Shown piece by piece: positions 16,516 to 25,199 of a stretch of 64,000 nt of DNA. Origin of the DNA: Nocardiopsis sp. JB363 (GTDB taxonomy: Bacteria; Actinomycetota; Actinomycetes; Streptosporangiales; Streptosporangiaceae). A program made the position numbers and the translations under genes. The notes beneath the pieces were generated by a model, which worked only from the letters and a program-made list of their open reading frames with translations, searched no databases and was not told the DNA's origin. The stretch lies in assembly GCF_900143625.1 (NCBI RefSeq), contig NZ_FRFF01000091.1:1-64000 (forward strand), written 5' to 3'. How positions within the stretch are numbered: the first letter of the stretch is position 1; each line of letters opens with the position of its first letter.

Positions 16516-17023
16516 AGGTCAGCCTCGTGCTCGATGAAGGTGGGGGCAGGGGGCGGCCGGATGTGGCGGTTCGATGCGTCCGAAGTGTGGTTCTCGGCGC
16601 CGATGGAGATGCCCTGCCGAACCAGTATCGGCACCCGTCGGGAGTGACTTGTGTGTCCAGGCCGTCCTGTTGTCGAGTCGAGATGGAATCTGTGTGAAGG
16701 CGTAGCCCTGAGCTGCGAAAACGGGTGCCCTGGGTCACATTCCCGGGCTCGTCGGCCCGGATGGCCCCCGGCCGACCCTCCCTGGCGAAGGCTTATGGGC
16801 CGATTCGGGGACGTGTGCCGCTCAGGTCTTGTTCATCACGTTTAGATCTACCTGTCACTTTTGACAACCTTGTGGTTCATCGCCGCGTCACCTACAGGTG
16901 GTCCTTGAACGCGGCGGGTGCCCTGTCCGGCGACCCCCGCGTGAGCTACCGCGACCTCTACGCCCCTACCCCCGGCGAACATCCCCCTGACCTACACCTC
17001 GCTCACCATCGGAGTTCAGGGAA
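16516..17023. other. Divergent intergenic region, 508 bp
   Basis: No gene is recognised. A TTGACA hexamer stands at 16861-16866, but I see no good -10 partner. A CACCT-AC-AGGTG palindrome lies at 16889-16900. Promoters for the flanking divergent acyltransferase and CDP-alcohol phosphotransferase genes are expected here. Confidence 0.4.
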
Positions 17024-18100
17024 ATGCCCTCCTTCACCCTCGCAGACGTGCGAGACCAGACCTATAAACCACGGGACTCGTGGTGGACGGTCTGGCTAGT
17101 CGACCCGCTCGCCTCCCGGCTGGTCAAGGCCACGGCGAACCGCACCAACATCACTCCGAACCAACTCACCGTGGCGGCCCTGATCCTGGGCCTGCTCTCC
17201 GCGGCGTGCTTCTTCCTCGGGGACTGGTACTGGCTTCTGGCCGGTGCCCTGCTGTTCCACCTGAGCTTCGTCCTCGACTGTATGGACGGCAAGATCGCCC
17301 GTCTGAAGGGCAACGGCTCGGTCTTCGGCAGCTGGCTGGACTACGTCTTCGACCGCATTCGCGTGCTGCTCTGCGGTATCGCCCTCATGGGCGGCCAGTT
17401 CGCGGTCACCGGCAACCCCGTCTTCCTCTGGGTCCTGCTGGCCATCGTCTTCACCGACATGTTCCGCTACCTGAACTCGCCGCAGATGGCGAAGGTCCGC
17501 TCGGCCATGCGCCGCCACATCGCCCAGGCCATCCGTGAGGTCGAGGAGCACGCCGACGGACAGGACACCGGTCGGGTCCGCCAGGCCGCCGGTGGCTTCG
17601 TCGGCGGCGACGACAACGTCAACGACGGCATGGGCGACGAGGAGAGCAGCGTCTCCATCGGAGGAGCCGAAAGGGTCCAGGCCCCCGCCACGGCGTCCGA
17701 CGACGAGTCCGAGACGGACGAAGAGGGGGGCCTCAGCCCCAACCGCACGGCCAAGCACCTCCAGAGCACCGCTCTGCAGAAGGGATTCGACAAGCGTTTC
17801 CCCTGGTACCGCAGGATGCGCGACATGCTGTGGGCCAACCGGATCCGTCCGCACCTGTTCAGCGGCATCGAGTTCCAGATGGGCGTGTTCATCGTCGCCC
17901 CGCTGGTCGGGATGTTCTCCGTGACCGGGATGGTCGCCACCATCATCGGTTCCGCGGTGTTCATGCTCGCCTTCGAGATGCTCATCATCTACAAGCTCTG
18001 GCTGTCCACCCGAGAGTTCGTCCGGGTCACCCAGAACATGAACGAGACGCTGGAGTCGCTGGACCTCAGCGGTCTCCAACGGCACAATCCGGCGGCCTGA
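17024..18100 (+). CDS. CDP-alcohol phosphatidyltransferase family protein
   Basis: A 358-residue membrane enzyme that should join a CDP-activated alcohol to a second alcohol. The full active-site motif D-x2-DG-x2-AR-x8-G-x3-D-x3-D is present: D85, D88, G89, A92-R93, G102, D106, D110. Membrane segments surround residues 50-85, 112-145 and 280-325. A hydrophilic, acid-rich stretch of about 100 residues (roughly 163-262) separates the catalytic core from the last two helices, longer than in typical members. The lipid substrate cannot be inferred. Confidence 0.87.
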   Translation: MPSFTLADVRDQTYKPRDSWWTVWLVDPLASRLVKATANRTNITPNQLTVAALILGLLSAACFFLGDWYWLLAGALLFHLSFVLDCMDGKIARLKGNGSVFGSWLDYVFDRIRVLLCGIALMGGQFAVTGNPVFLWVLLAIVFTDMFRYLNSPQMAKVRSAMRRHIAQAIREVEEHADGQDTGRVRQAAGGFVGGDDNVNDGMGDEESSVSIGGAERVQAPATASDDESETDEEGGLSPNRTAKHLQSTALQKGFDKRFPWYRRMRDMLWANRIRPHLFSGIEFQMGVFIVAPLVGMFSVTGMVATIIGSAVFMLAFEMLIIYKLWLSTREFVRVTQNMNETLESLDLSGLQRHNPAA

Positions 18101-18134
18101 CCGGCCCCGGTTCCCACGGATCGTGGGTGTGAGT

Positions 18135-18161
18135 GGCGCGTCCCCGGCTCGGGGACGCGCC
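18135..18161 (+). terminator. Hairpin after CDP-alcohol phosphotransferase gene
   Basis: GGCGCGTCCCC (18135-18145) and GGGGACGCGCC (18151-18161) form a perfect 11-bp stem with a GGCTC loop. It lies between convergent genes and may serve both directions. Confidence 0.65.
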
Positions 18162-18217
18162 GCACCCGTTTACGGAGACCGTGGGACCACGCCCGGGAAC
18201 CTGGTGCCGCGCCAGGA

Positions 18218-19771
18218 TCAGCCCTTGACGTCGTTCCCCGCGTCGCCGCTTCCCGCATCACCGCTTCCCACGCCGTCGCTCTGCGCCGCCCGGTCGGCGG
18301 CGAGCATCCGCCGGTCCGGCACGAAGACGCCCAGCGCCCAGTGCAGGAGGAACGCCGCGATCAGGCCGATCACCCAGCCGTACGACGCCAGCGGGCCCGC
18401 CACGGACAACAGCGCGCCGACACCGAAGGCGAGCAGGGCACGCCAGTTCCAACCCCCCGAGTACCAGTACTCGCCGTCTCGGCTGAACAGGGCGGGCAGG
18501 TTGATCCGGGTGCGGCGCAGCAACCAGTAGTCGGCCAGCAGGATGCCCGCCACGGCGCCGAGGATGCCTCCGACGGTTCCGAGCCACAGGAAGATGTAGG
18601 TGTTCTCGTCCTCCAGGAGCTTCCACGGGAAGATCAGCACCCCGAGGACGCAGGTGATGAGCGCACCGGTGCGGAAGCTGATCCAGTTCGGCTTGAGGTT
18701 GGCCAGGTCGTAGGCGGGCCCGACCAGGTTGGCGGCCACGTTGGTGGACACCGTCGCCAGCAGCACCACGAAGATCGCGAACAGCAGCCCGAGGCCGGAG
18801 TCCATCTTGTCCACGACGTCGATCGGGTTCCAGATCGGTTCGTCGTACACGGCGGCGGTGCCCGCGGTCACCATCACCGCGATCAGCGAGAACAGCGTCA
18901 TGGTCGTGGGCAGCCCCAGGGACTGACCCATCACCTGCGCCCGCTGGGTGGAGGCGAACCGGGTGAAGTCACTGATGTTGAGGGTCAGCGTCGCCCAGTA
19001 GCCGATCACGCCCATCAGGGACGGGAAGAACAGCGCCCAGAAGGACGGGCCCCAGTCCAAGGGCTGATCCGCGGCCAGCATCGGGCCGAAACCACCGGCC
19101 TGGGAGGCCATCCACACCAGCAGCGCGACGCCGCCGAGGATCATCAGGGGCGCGGCCCACAGCTGGACCTTGCGCACACCCTCCATGCCCCACAGGATGA
19201 TGGCGACCTGGGCCAGCCAGAACACCCCGAAGGACAGCCACAGCGTCCACGGGTATCCGCCGAACTCCGCCGCGTTCATCCATTCGGCTCCGAACAGGCG
19301 ACCGGTCAGCACGTACACGCCCTGGCCGCCGATCCACGTCTGGATGCCGAACCAACCGCAGGCCACCGCCCCGCGCAGCAGCGCCGGCAGGTTCGCGCCG
19401 CGCACACCGAAGGAGGAGCGGGCGAACACCGGGAAGGGGATGCCGTACTTGGCCCCCGCGTGTCCGGTCAGCACCATCGGCAGCAGCACGATGATGTTGC
19501 CCAGCACGACCGCGAGCATCGCCTGACGCCAGTCCAGCCCGGCGGCGATCAACCCGCTGGCCAGCGTCCACGCGGGGATGCTGACCGACATGCTCACCCA
19601 CAGGGCGGAGAAGCTGCCGGTGCCCCAGTTCCGTCTGGTCATGGGTACGGGCTGGAGGTCGTCGTTGACGAAGGGGCCGGCCGGCAGGGTGGTGCCCTCC
19701 GGCAATGAGACACGGCCGTCGGGATGGGTGATCTGCGTGGTCGTCTCGGGTTTCGGTGGGGCTTGGGACAC
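18218..19771 (-). CDS. NCS1-family nucleobase/hydantoin/allantoin transporter
   Basis: A 517-residue permease with about 12 membrane segments. NCS1 landmarks are visible: PMTRRNWGTGSFSALW near the N-terminus, SSFGVRGANLPALLRG, WFGIQTWIGG, and TLNISDFTRFA. NCS1 proteins bring in purines, pyrimidines, hydantoins or allantoin with Na+ or H+. Lying downstream of dihydropyrimidinase and ureidopropionase genes, this one probably imports a pyrimidine, dihydropyrimidine or hydantoin. GTG 19771 has AGAAGGTG upstream. A 218-bp gap with a hairpin separates it from the preceding gene. Confidence 0.92.
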   Translation of the reverse strand: MSQAPPKPETTTQITHPDGRVSLPEGTTLPAGPFVNDDLQPVPMTRRNWGTGSFSALWVSMSVSIPAWTLASGLIAAGLDWRQAMLAVVLGNIIVLLPMVLTGHAGAKYGIPFPVFARSSFGVRGANLPALLRGAVACGWFGIQTWIGGQGVYVLTGRLFGAEWMNAAEFGGYPWTLWLSFGVFWLAQVAIILWGMEGVRKVQLWAAPLMILGGVALLVWMASQAGGFGPMLAADQPLDWGPSFWALFFPSLMGVIGYWATLTLNISDFTRFASTQRAQVMGQSLGLPTTMTLFSLIAVMVTAGTAAVYDEPIWNPIDVVDKMDSGLGLLFAIFVVLLATVSTNVAANLVGPAYDLANLKPNWISFRTGALITCVLGVLIFPWKLLEDENTYIFLWLGTVGGILGAVAGILLADYWLLRRTRINLPALFSRDGEYWYSGGWNWRALLAFGVGALLSVAGPLASYGWVIGLIAAFLLHWALGVFVPDRRMLAADRAAQSDGVGSGDAGSGDAGNDVKG

Positions 19772-19932
19772 GGGACACCTTCTCGGTGGTGCTGACGGGG
19801 ATCCGTCGCGCGGGCACGACGGCGGGCTCACGCGCGGGGCCGGGGAGGACCGAAGCGGGTTCGGTTTCAGGCCGTCGACCATCCTCACACGTCGTCGGGG
19901 TCGCGATGACGTTGACGGTACGCGGGCGGTGG

Positions 19933-19960
19933 GGCCGGACCCCGGTGTCGGGGTCCGGCC
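19933..19960 (-). terminator. Intercistronic hairpin
   Basis: GGCCGGACCCCG (19933-19944) and CGGGGTCCGGCC (19949-19960) form a perfect 12-bp stem with a GTGT loop. It lies between the LLM oxidoreductase stop and the transporter start. Without a T-tract it may be a partial terminator or an mRNA processing/stability element. Confidence 0.5.
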
Positions 19961-19989
19961 GGCGGGATCCACGACGGGCCCGCGTCCTC

Positions 19990-21000
19990 TCAGGACACCG
20001 CCGGGACGACCTCGCGCCCGTAGGTGTCGATCACACCGTCGACGTCGTCGTGCATCGCGTAGACGGCGAACTGGTCCACACCCGCGGCGCGCAGCCGATC
20101 CAGCTTCTCCAGGTGTTCGTCGACCGTCCCGATCAGACAGAACCGGTCGATGATGGTGTCCGGCACGAACTCGGTGTCCGGGTTGTCGACCCGGCCGTGG
20201 TGGCTGTAGTCGTAGCCCTCGCGGGCCTTGACGTAGTCGGTCAGCTCCTGGGGCACCATGTCCGACCGCTCCCCGTACCGAGAGACCAGGTCGGCGACGT
20301 GGTTGCCCACCATCCCGCCGAACCAACGGCACTGCTCCCGGGCGTGGGCGCGCTGCTCGACGGAACCGTCGGTGACGTAGGCGGGCGCGGCCACGCACAC
20401 CTTCACCTCGTCGGGATCGCGCCCGGCGTCGGCCGCCGCCGCCCGTACCGTCTTGACCATCCACTCGGTCAGATAGGGGTCGGCGAGCTGCAGGATGAAC
20501 CCGTCGGCCTGCCGGCCCACCAGGTCCAGGGCCTTGGGCCCGTAGGCGCCCATCCACATCGGCAGGGAGCCCTCGCTCACCCACGGGATGCGCAGGGGAG
20601 CGCCGTCCACGTCGGCCTCGCGTCCTTCGGCGAGGTCCTTGATCGCGGTCATCGCCCGCGACAGTCGGTCCAGGGTCGCGGGCCTGCGACCGGCCACCCG
20701 CATCGCCGAGTCGCCCCGGCCGATGCCGCAGACCGTCCGGTTCCCGTACATGTCGTTCAGGGTGGCGAACAGCGAGGCCGTCACCTCCCACGCGCGGGTG
20801 CTCGGGTTGGTGACCATGGGTCCGAGAACCAGGCGCTCGGTCCGTTCCAGGACGCGGCTGTGGATGACGAAGGGTTCCTGCCACAGCACCACGGAGTCGA
20901 AGGTCCACCCGTGGGTGAACCCCTTCGCCTCGGCGCGCACCATCCGTTCCACCAACAGGTCGGCGGGCGGATCCGTCTGGAGGACCAGTCCGATGTCCAT
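19990..21000 (-). CDS. LLM-class (F420-type) oxidoreductase of pyrimidine operon
   Basis: A 336-residue TIM-barrel luciferase-like protein. The start MDIGLVLQTDPP, the segment TASLFATLNDMYGNRTVCG(I)GRGD and LPMWMGAYGPKALDLVG fit the F420-dependent LLM group, which I recall as a TIGR03842-like family. Its gene begins 9 bp after the dihydropyrimidinase stop. No classical dihydropyrimidine dehydrogenase is present, so this protein may perform the redox step on the ring (hypothesis). ATG 21000. Confidence 0.82.
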   Translation of the reverse strand: MDIGLVLQTDPPADLLVERMVRAEAKGFTHGWTFDSVVLWQEPFVIHSRVLERTERLVLGPMVTNPSTRAWEVTASLFATLNDMYGNRTVCGIGRGDSAMRVAGRRPATLDRLSRAMTAIKDLAEGREADVDGAPLRIPWVSEGSLPMWMGAYGPKALDLVGRQADGFILQLADPYLTEWMVKTVRAAAADAGRDPDEVKVCVAAPAYVTDGSVEQRAHAREQCRWFGGMVGNHVADLVSRYGERSDMVPQELTDYVKAREGYDYSHHGRVDNPDTEFVPDTIIDRFCLIGTVDEHLEKLDRLRAAGVDQFAVYAMHDDVDGVIDTYGREVVPAVS

Positions 21001-21009
21001 GTGTCCCCC

Positions 21010-22416
21010 TCAGATCAGGTACTGGCAGGTGGACCTGGGCACGTACGAGCCGTCACCGGCCGAACCCAGGTAGGAACCCCGGTCCACGATCACGCGGCCG
21101 CGGGAGAGCACGGTGCGGGCCCGGCCCGTCACCCGTTTCCCCTCGTAGGCGGAGTAGTCCACGTTCATGTGGTGGGTCTTCGCCGACAGGGTCTGCTCGG
21201 CGTTCGGGTCGTACACGACCAGGTCGGCGTCGGCGCCCGGGGCGATGGTGCCCTTCTTCGGGTACAGACCGAACATCCGGGCCGGGGTGGCGCAGGCCAG
21301 TTCGATCCAGCGGCGGCGACCGATGTGCCCTTCCACCACGGCCTGGTGCAGCAGGTCCATCCGGTGCTCCACCCCCGGCATTCCGTTGGGGATCTTGGAG
21401 AAGTCGCCCGCGCCCAGGTCCTTCTGTCCGCTGAAGCAGAACGGGCAGTGGTCGGTGGAGACCACGGACAGGTCGTTGGTGCGCAGGGCCCGCCACAGGT
21501 GGGCCTGGTGCTCCTCGGGCCGCAACGGGGTCGAGCACACGTACTTGGCACCCTCGAACCCCGGTTGGGCGAGGTGGTCCACCGTCAGGAACAGGTACTG
21601 CGGACAGGTCTCGCCGAAGACGTTGAGCCCCAGGTCCCGGGCCCGGGACAGCTCGGCCACGGCCTCGCCCGCCGACACGTGCACCACGTACAGCGGAGCA
21701 CCCGCGACCCGGGCGAGCTGGATGGCGCGGTGGGTGGCCTCCGATTCCAGGAGGGCCTTGCGGACCTCCCCGTGGTGGCGCGGGTCCGTCCGGCCCTCGG
21801 CCAGGGCCTGCTCGACCAGCACGTCGATGGCGATGCCGTTCTCGGCGTGCATCATGGTGAGCGCGCCGTTGGCGGCGCCGCGTTGCATCGCCCTCAGTAT
21901 CTGTCCGTCGTCGCTGTAGAACACGCCGGGGTAGGCCATGAACAGCTTGAACGAGGTGACGCCCTCGTCGACGAGGACGTCCATCTCCTTCAGCGAGGAC
22001 TCGTTGACGTCGGACAGGATGGCGTGGAACGCGTAGTCGATCGCGCACTTGCCGTCGGCCTTGGCCATCCACGAGTCCACCCCGGAGCGCACGGACTCGC
22101 CCGGCCGCTGGATGGCGAAGTCGACGATGGTCGTGGTGCCGCCCCACGCCGCCGCGCGGGTGCCGGTCTCGAAGGTGTCCGACGAGTACGTCCCGCCGAA
22201 CGGCATCTCCATGTGGGTGTGGCCGTCCACTCCGCCGGGGACGACGTAGTGGCCCGTGGCGTCGATGACCTCGGCGTCGCCGTCGGCCCAGGTGCGGGCG
22301 GCGTCACTGCCGCGCAGGGCGAGGGCGACCACCTTTCCGTCCTCGACGAGGACGTCGGCTTCGACCTCCTCCGCCGAGGTGATGACGAGGCCACCGCTGA
22401 TGAGGGTCCGGGTCAT
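21010..22416 (-). CDS. Dihydropyrimidinase / D-hydantoinase
   Basis: A 468-residue cyclic amidohydrolase opening dihydropyrimidine or hydantoin rings. Metal ligands are visible as GHTHM (H66, H68), the carboxylated Lys in TSFKLFMAYP (K157), and Asp in STDHCPF. The length and the segments DFAIQRPG and GETCPQYLFL match bacterial hydantoinases. The ureidopropionase gene ends 4 bp upstream of its start, so the two are translationally close and catalyse successive steps: ring opening, then removal of the carbamoyl group. Confidence 0.93.
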   Translation of the reverse strand: MTRTLISGGLVITSAEEVEADVLVEDGKVVALALRGSDAARTWADGDAEVIDATGHYVVPGGVDGHTHMEMPFGGTYSSDTFETGTRAAAWGGTTTIVDFAIQRPGESVRSGVDSWMAKADGKCAIDYAFHAILSDVNESSLKEMDVLVDEGVTSFKLFMAYPGVFYSDDGQILRAMQRGAANGALTMMHAENGIAIDVLVEQALAEGRTDPRHHGEVRKALLESEATHRAIQLARVAGAPLYVVHVSAGEAVAELSRARDLGLNVFGETCPQYLFLTVDHLAQPGFEGAKYVCSTPLRPEEHQAHLWRALRTNDLSVVSTDHCPFCFSGQKDLGAGDFSKIPNGMPGVEHRMDLLHQAVVEGHIGRRRWIELACATPARMFGLYPKKGTIAPGADADLVVYDPNAEQTLSAKTHHMNVDYSAYEGKRVTGRARTVLSRGRVIVDRGSYLGSAGDGSYVPRSTCQYLI

Positions 22417-22420
22417 GGTC

Positions 22421-23263
22421 TCATCCCTCCGTCAGCGGGCCGTAGGCGTCGGGCCTGCGATCGCGGTAGAACGCCCACTGCTGACGGACCTCCTCGACCA
22501 TGTCCAGATCCAGGTCGCGGACGACCAGTTCGGCCTTGGTGTCGGAGGCGACCTCGCCCACGAACTGTCCGCGAGGGTCGACGAAGTAGCTGCTGCCGTA
22601 GAAGTCGTTGTCGCCGTACTCCTCACGGCCGACCCGGTTGATGGCGGCGACGAAGTACTCGTTGGCCACGGCGGCTGCGGGTTGTTCGAGCTTCCACAGG
22701 TGCGCGGACAGGCCACGGCTGGTCGCCGACGGGTTGTAGACCAGTTGCGCGCCGGCCAGGCCCAGGGCACGCCAGCCCTCGGGGAAGTGCCGGTCGTAGC
22801 AGATGTAGACGCCGACGCGGCCGACCGCGGTGTCGAACACCGGCCAGCCGAGGTTTCCGGGACGGAAGTAGTACTTCTCCCAGAACCCTTTGACCTGTGG
22901 AATGTGGTGCTTTCGGTACTTGCCGAGATAGGTGCCGTCGGCGTCGATGACGGCGGCGGTGTTGTAATAGAAACCGGGCTTCTCGACCTCGAAGATCGGC
23001 AGGACCATCACCATGTTCAGTTCCTCGGCGAGCGCCTGGAAACGTGTGACGGTGGGGCCGTCGGGTACGGGCTCGGCCCAGCGGTGGTGTTCGGGTTCCT
23101 GCACCTGGCAGAAGTAGGGGGCGTTGAACACCTCCTGGAACCCGATGATCCCGGCGCCCTGCGCGGCGGCTTCACGCGCGTACCGCTCGTGGACGTCCAG
23201 CATGGATGCGGTGTCTCCGGTCCACTCGGTCTGTACGAGTGCGGCCCGGACATTGTGCGGCAT
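22421..23263 (-). CDS. Beta-ureidopropionase / N-carbamoyl amidohydrolase (nitrilase family)
   Basis: A 280-residue nitrilase-superfamily enzyme hydrolysing N-carbamoyl-beta-alanine (or related carbamoyl amino acids) to the amino acid, CO2 and ammonia. The Glu-Lys-Cys triad is clear: E44 in FQEVFNAPYF, K118 in KYRKHHIP, C155 in VYICYDRHFPE. It is the first gene of the minus-strand operon running to the NCS1 transporter. The promoter should lie in 23264-23480. Confidence 0.93.
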   Translation of the reverse strand: MPHNVRAALVQTEWTGDTASMLDVHERYAREAAAQGAGIIGFQEVFNAPYFCQVQEPEHHRWAEPVPDGPTVTRFQALAEELNMVMVLPIFEVEKPGFYYNTAAVIDADGTYLGKYRKHHIPQVKGFWEKYYFRPGNLGWPVFDTAVGRVGVYICYDRHFPEGWRALGLAGAQLVYNPSATSRGLSAHLWKLEQPAAAVANEYFVAAINRVGREEYGDNDFYGSSYFVDPRGQFVGEVASDTKAELVVRDLDLDMVEEVRQQWAFYRDRRPDAYGPLTEG

Positions 23264-23564
23264 GGTTCCCTCGCTCCTGGTCGAGCACCTGACCTGCGCT
23301 ATAGAGACCGCACCTTAGATAAGAGATGAATGACCGGTCAATATCCGACATCCGGGCGGGCAGGATAAGAGTGGGTTAACCACATTCGCACTTGTGCCGT
23401 ATGGGGATATATAACCTTTATGGGGCATTATTTATTCAGAGGATCGAACAAGTTAGAGAGCTCTCGACGGGGAAATTTCATGTCCGCGTACATGCGTCGG
23501 GGCCGCCGGATCGAATCCGGCGGCCCCACCCGTGCGACGTCGGCGGCGACGTCGGTGTCCCGCG
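23264..23564. promoter_or_regulatory. Operon promoter region, palindrome, AT-rich patch and hairpin
   Basis: Three items lie in this gap. A perfect 10-bp palindrome TGACCGGTCA (23331-23340) lies 68 bp before the ureidopropionase start and could be an operator. An unusually AT-rich stretch (about 23385-23480) follows. A 13-bp perfect hairpin (GGGGCCGCCGGAT 23499-23511 with its complement 23515-23527) probably terminates the convergently placed minus-strand lipoprotein-like gene that ends at 23565. Confidence 0.5.
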
Positions 23565-24395
23565 TCAGCCGGTGACGTCGATCTCGACCTCGTTGCCGCC
23601 GAGGGTCTCGGCGCTCAGACCCATGTGGGAGATCTGCGAGGGGTCCTCCACGTCGAACACGATCGCGGTCTCGTAGCTCTCACCGGGCTGCAGATCGATG
23701 AGCATGCTGTCCTCGGTGTAGTCCCCGGTGGCGTCGTAGTCCTCTTCGATCTCTTGACCGTCGTAGGTGTAGAGGTGCTGCTCGTCGCGCCAGAAGTCGT
23801 CGGAGGCCGAACCGGCCGGTTCGAGCTCGATCCACACCGCGACGTACTCGCCGATCGGGGTGTGGTCGCCGGCCTCGGGGAGACCCGCGTCGATCTGGGT
23901 GATGGTGAAGCGCAGACCGTCGTGCTCCACCGTTTCGCCGATGCCCGGCATGTCGGGGTTGGAACGCGTCTCGTTGCCCAGCCCGGATTCGGTGTCGGAT
24001 CCGGAACCAGAACCGGAGCCGGTTCCGTTCTCGTCCTCGCCCGTGCCCTCGGACCCGCTGCCGCTGCCCTCGGCGCTGCCGCCCTCGCCCTCACCGGAGT
24101 CACCGAAGACGAAGACGAGCAGGACGACCAGGACCACGCCGATCACGAAGAGGCCACCACAACCCAGGCTGATCCACAGCCAGGGCGAGGACTTCTTCGG
24201 CTGCGGCTGACCGTAGGGCCCACCGGGAGGGGGACCCATCGGCGGCGGACCTCCGTAGGGCCCGCCGGGGGGCGGCGGACCTCCATAGGGTCCGCCGGGA
24301 GGGGGCGGGCCGCCGGGAGGCATTCCTCCGGGAGGCGGCCCCATGGGCGGTTGCCCACCGGGGGGCGGAGGTCCGTAGGGAGGAGGCTGACTCAT
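23565..24395 (-). CDS. Proline-rich membrane-anchored DUF4352-like protein
   Basis: A 276-residue protein. Residues 1-70 are a cytoplasmic repeat of Pro and Gly (PPPGGPYGG units); then comes a membrane helix (LGCGGLFVIGVVLVVLLVFV, about 78-97), a low-complexity Ser/Gly/Glu linker, and a C-terminal beta domain (LRFTITQIDAG, EYVAVWIELEP, YDGQEI) resembling DUF4352/Ig-like extracellular domains. Many actinomycetes have such surface proteins of unknown role. ATG 24395. Confidence 0.7.
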   Translation of the reverse strand: MSQPPPYGPPPPGGQPPMGPPPGGMPPGGPPPPGGPYGGPPPPGGPYGGPPPMGPPPGGPYGQPQPKKSSPWLWISLGCGGLFVIGVVLVVLLVFVFGDSGEGEGGSAEGSGSGSEGTGEDENGTGSGSGSGSDTESGLGNETRSNPDMPGIGETVEHDGLRFTITQIDAGLPEAGDHTPIGEYVAVWIELEPAGSASDDFWRDEQHLYTYDGQEIEEDYDATGDYTEDSMLIDLQPGESYETAIVFDVEDPSQISHMGLSAETLGGNEVEIDVTG

Positions 24396-24607
24396 GGCGG
24401 GGCCTGGCTTTCTGAAGACTGATGTTGTGCCGTTGGCTGAGACGCCGCCCGACTTGTGTCGGTTCCAAGAGGGAGAGGCACGCTTCGACGATACCGAAGG
24501 GGTGAGAGTCGAGGTCGACGTGGACCCGGAGCGATGCCTTGGACGTGAGGGTCTCGGTGAAGGGTGGGACGCCGGCCCGCGCCGATCGGTTCTGAGAAGG
24601 TGGGCGC

Positions 24608-25075
24608 ATGGCACGACTGCTCATCGTTCACCACACCGTATCGCCCGCCACGCGCGAACTCCTGGACGCGGTCCTGGAGGGTGCGCGCGACGACGACGTC
24701 GAAGGGGTGGAGGTCCAGGTCAGGGCGGCACTGGCGGCGACGCCGTCCGACCTGTTGGCGGCCGACGCGGTGATCCTCGGTACACCCGCCAACATCGGTT
24801 ACATGTCGGGTGCGCTCAAGCACTTCTTCGACACGGTGTACTACCCGGTCCAGGTCGACCGGAAGGGGATGCCGTTCTCCCTGTACGTGCACGGCGACAA
24901 CGACACCTCCGGCGCGGTGCGTTCGGTGGAGTCCATCGCCAAGGGCATGGGGTGGGAACGGCACCGGCCCCCGGTGACGGTGACGGGCCGCCCCGACGCC
25001 GAGGCCCGGGAGGCCTGCTGGGAGTTGGGGGCCGTCACCGCCCTCGCCGCCCTGGAGCACGCAGGACCCGAGTAG
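24608..25075 (+). CDS. Flavodoxin / NAD(P)H-dependent FMN reductase-like protein
   Basis: A 155-residue flavodoxin-fold protein: phosphate loop VHHTVSPATRELLDAV (residues 7-22) and the FMN-binding GTPANIGYMSGALKHFFD (about 57-74), as in flavodoxin-family proteins related to WrbA. It probably binds FMN and moves electrons, but the partner is unknown. GAAGG lies just before the ATG at 24608. It is convergent with the aminotransferase gene. Confidence 0.82.
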   Translation: MARLLIVHHTVSPATRELLDAVLEGARDDDVEGVEVQVRAALAATPSDLLAADAVILGTPANIGYMSGALKHFFDTVYYPVQVDRKGMPFSLYVHGDNDTSGAVRSVESIAKGMGWERHRPPVTVTGRPDAEAREACWELGAVTALAALEHAGPE

Positions 25076-25110
25076 GTCCCGGTAGTCCCGGTAGGTCCCG
25101 GTGGGTCCCG
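25072..25110. repeat. Short imperfect tandem repeat
   Basis: The unit GTCCCGGTAG is repeated about four times with slight variation, directly at the stop codon of the flavodoxin-like gene. Likely slippage; no function is evident. Confidence 0.6.
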
Positions 25111-25118
25111 AGCAGGAG

Positions 25119-25160
25119 GGTCCGCCGCCCCGGGAAGGGTGTGACCAGGGGCGGCGGACC
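25119..25160. terminator. Bidirectional hairpin terminator
   Basis: GGTCCGCCGCCCC (25119-25131) and GGGGCGGCGGACC (25148-25160) form a perfect 13-bp stem with a 16-nt loop, between convergent genes (flavodoxin-like + and aminotransferase -). Confidence 0.65.
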
Positions 25161-25199
25161 GGCTCTTCCGGTAAGGAATCGGAGAGAGGCCGACGGGGC

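Noticed and set aside
16861-16900. TTGACA hexamer as promoter of the CDP-alcohol phosphotransferase gene
   Set aside because: No acceptable -10 element at 16-19 bp, so a promoter cannot be supported.
19756-22641. 961-codon plus-strand open frame opposite the pyrimidine operon
   Set aside because: It is antisense to three clearly conserved enzymes. Long antisense frames are normal in high-GC DNA because of third-position bias, and it has no family features.
25072-25110. Tandem GTCCCGGTAG units as a CRISPR or attachment site
   Set aside because: Units are 10 bp, contiguous, without spacers or target-duplication features; simple slippage is enough.
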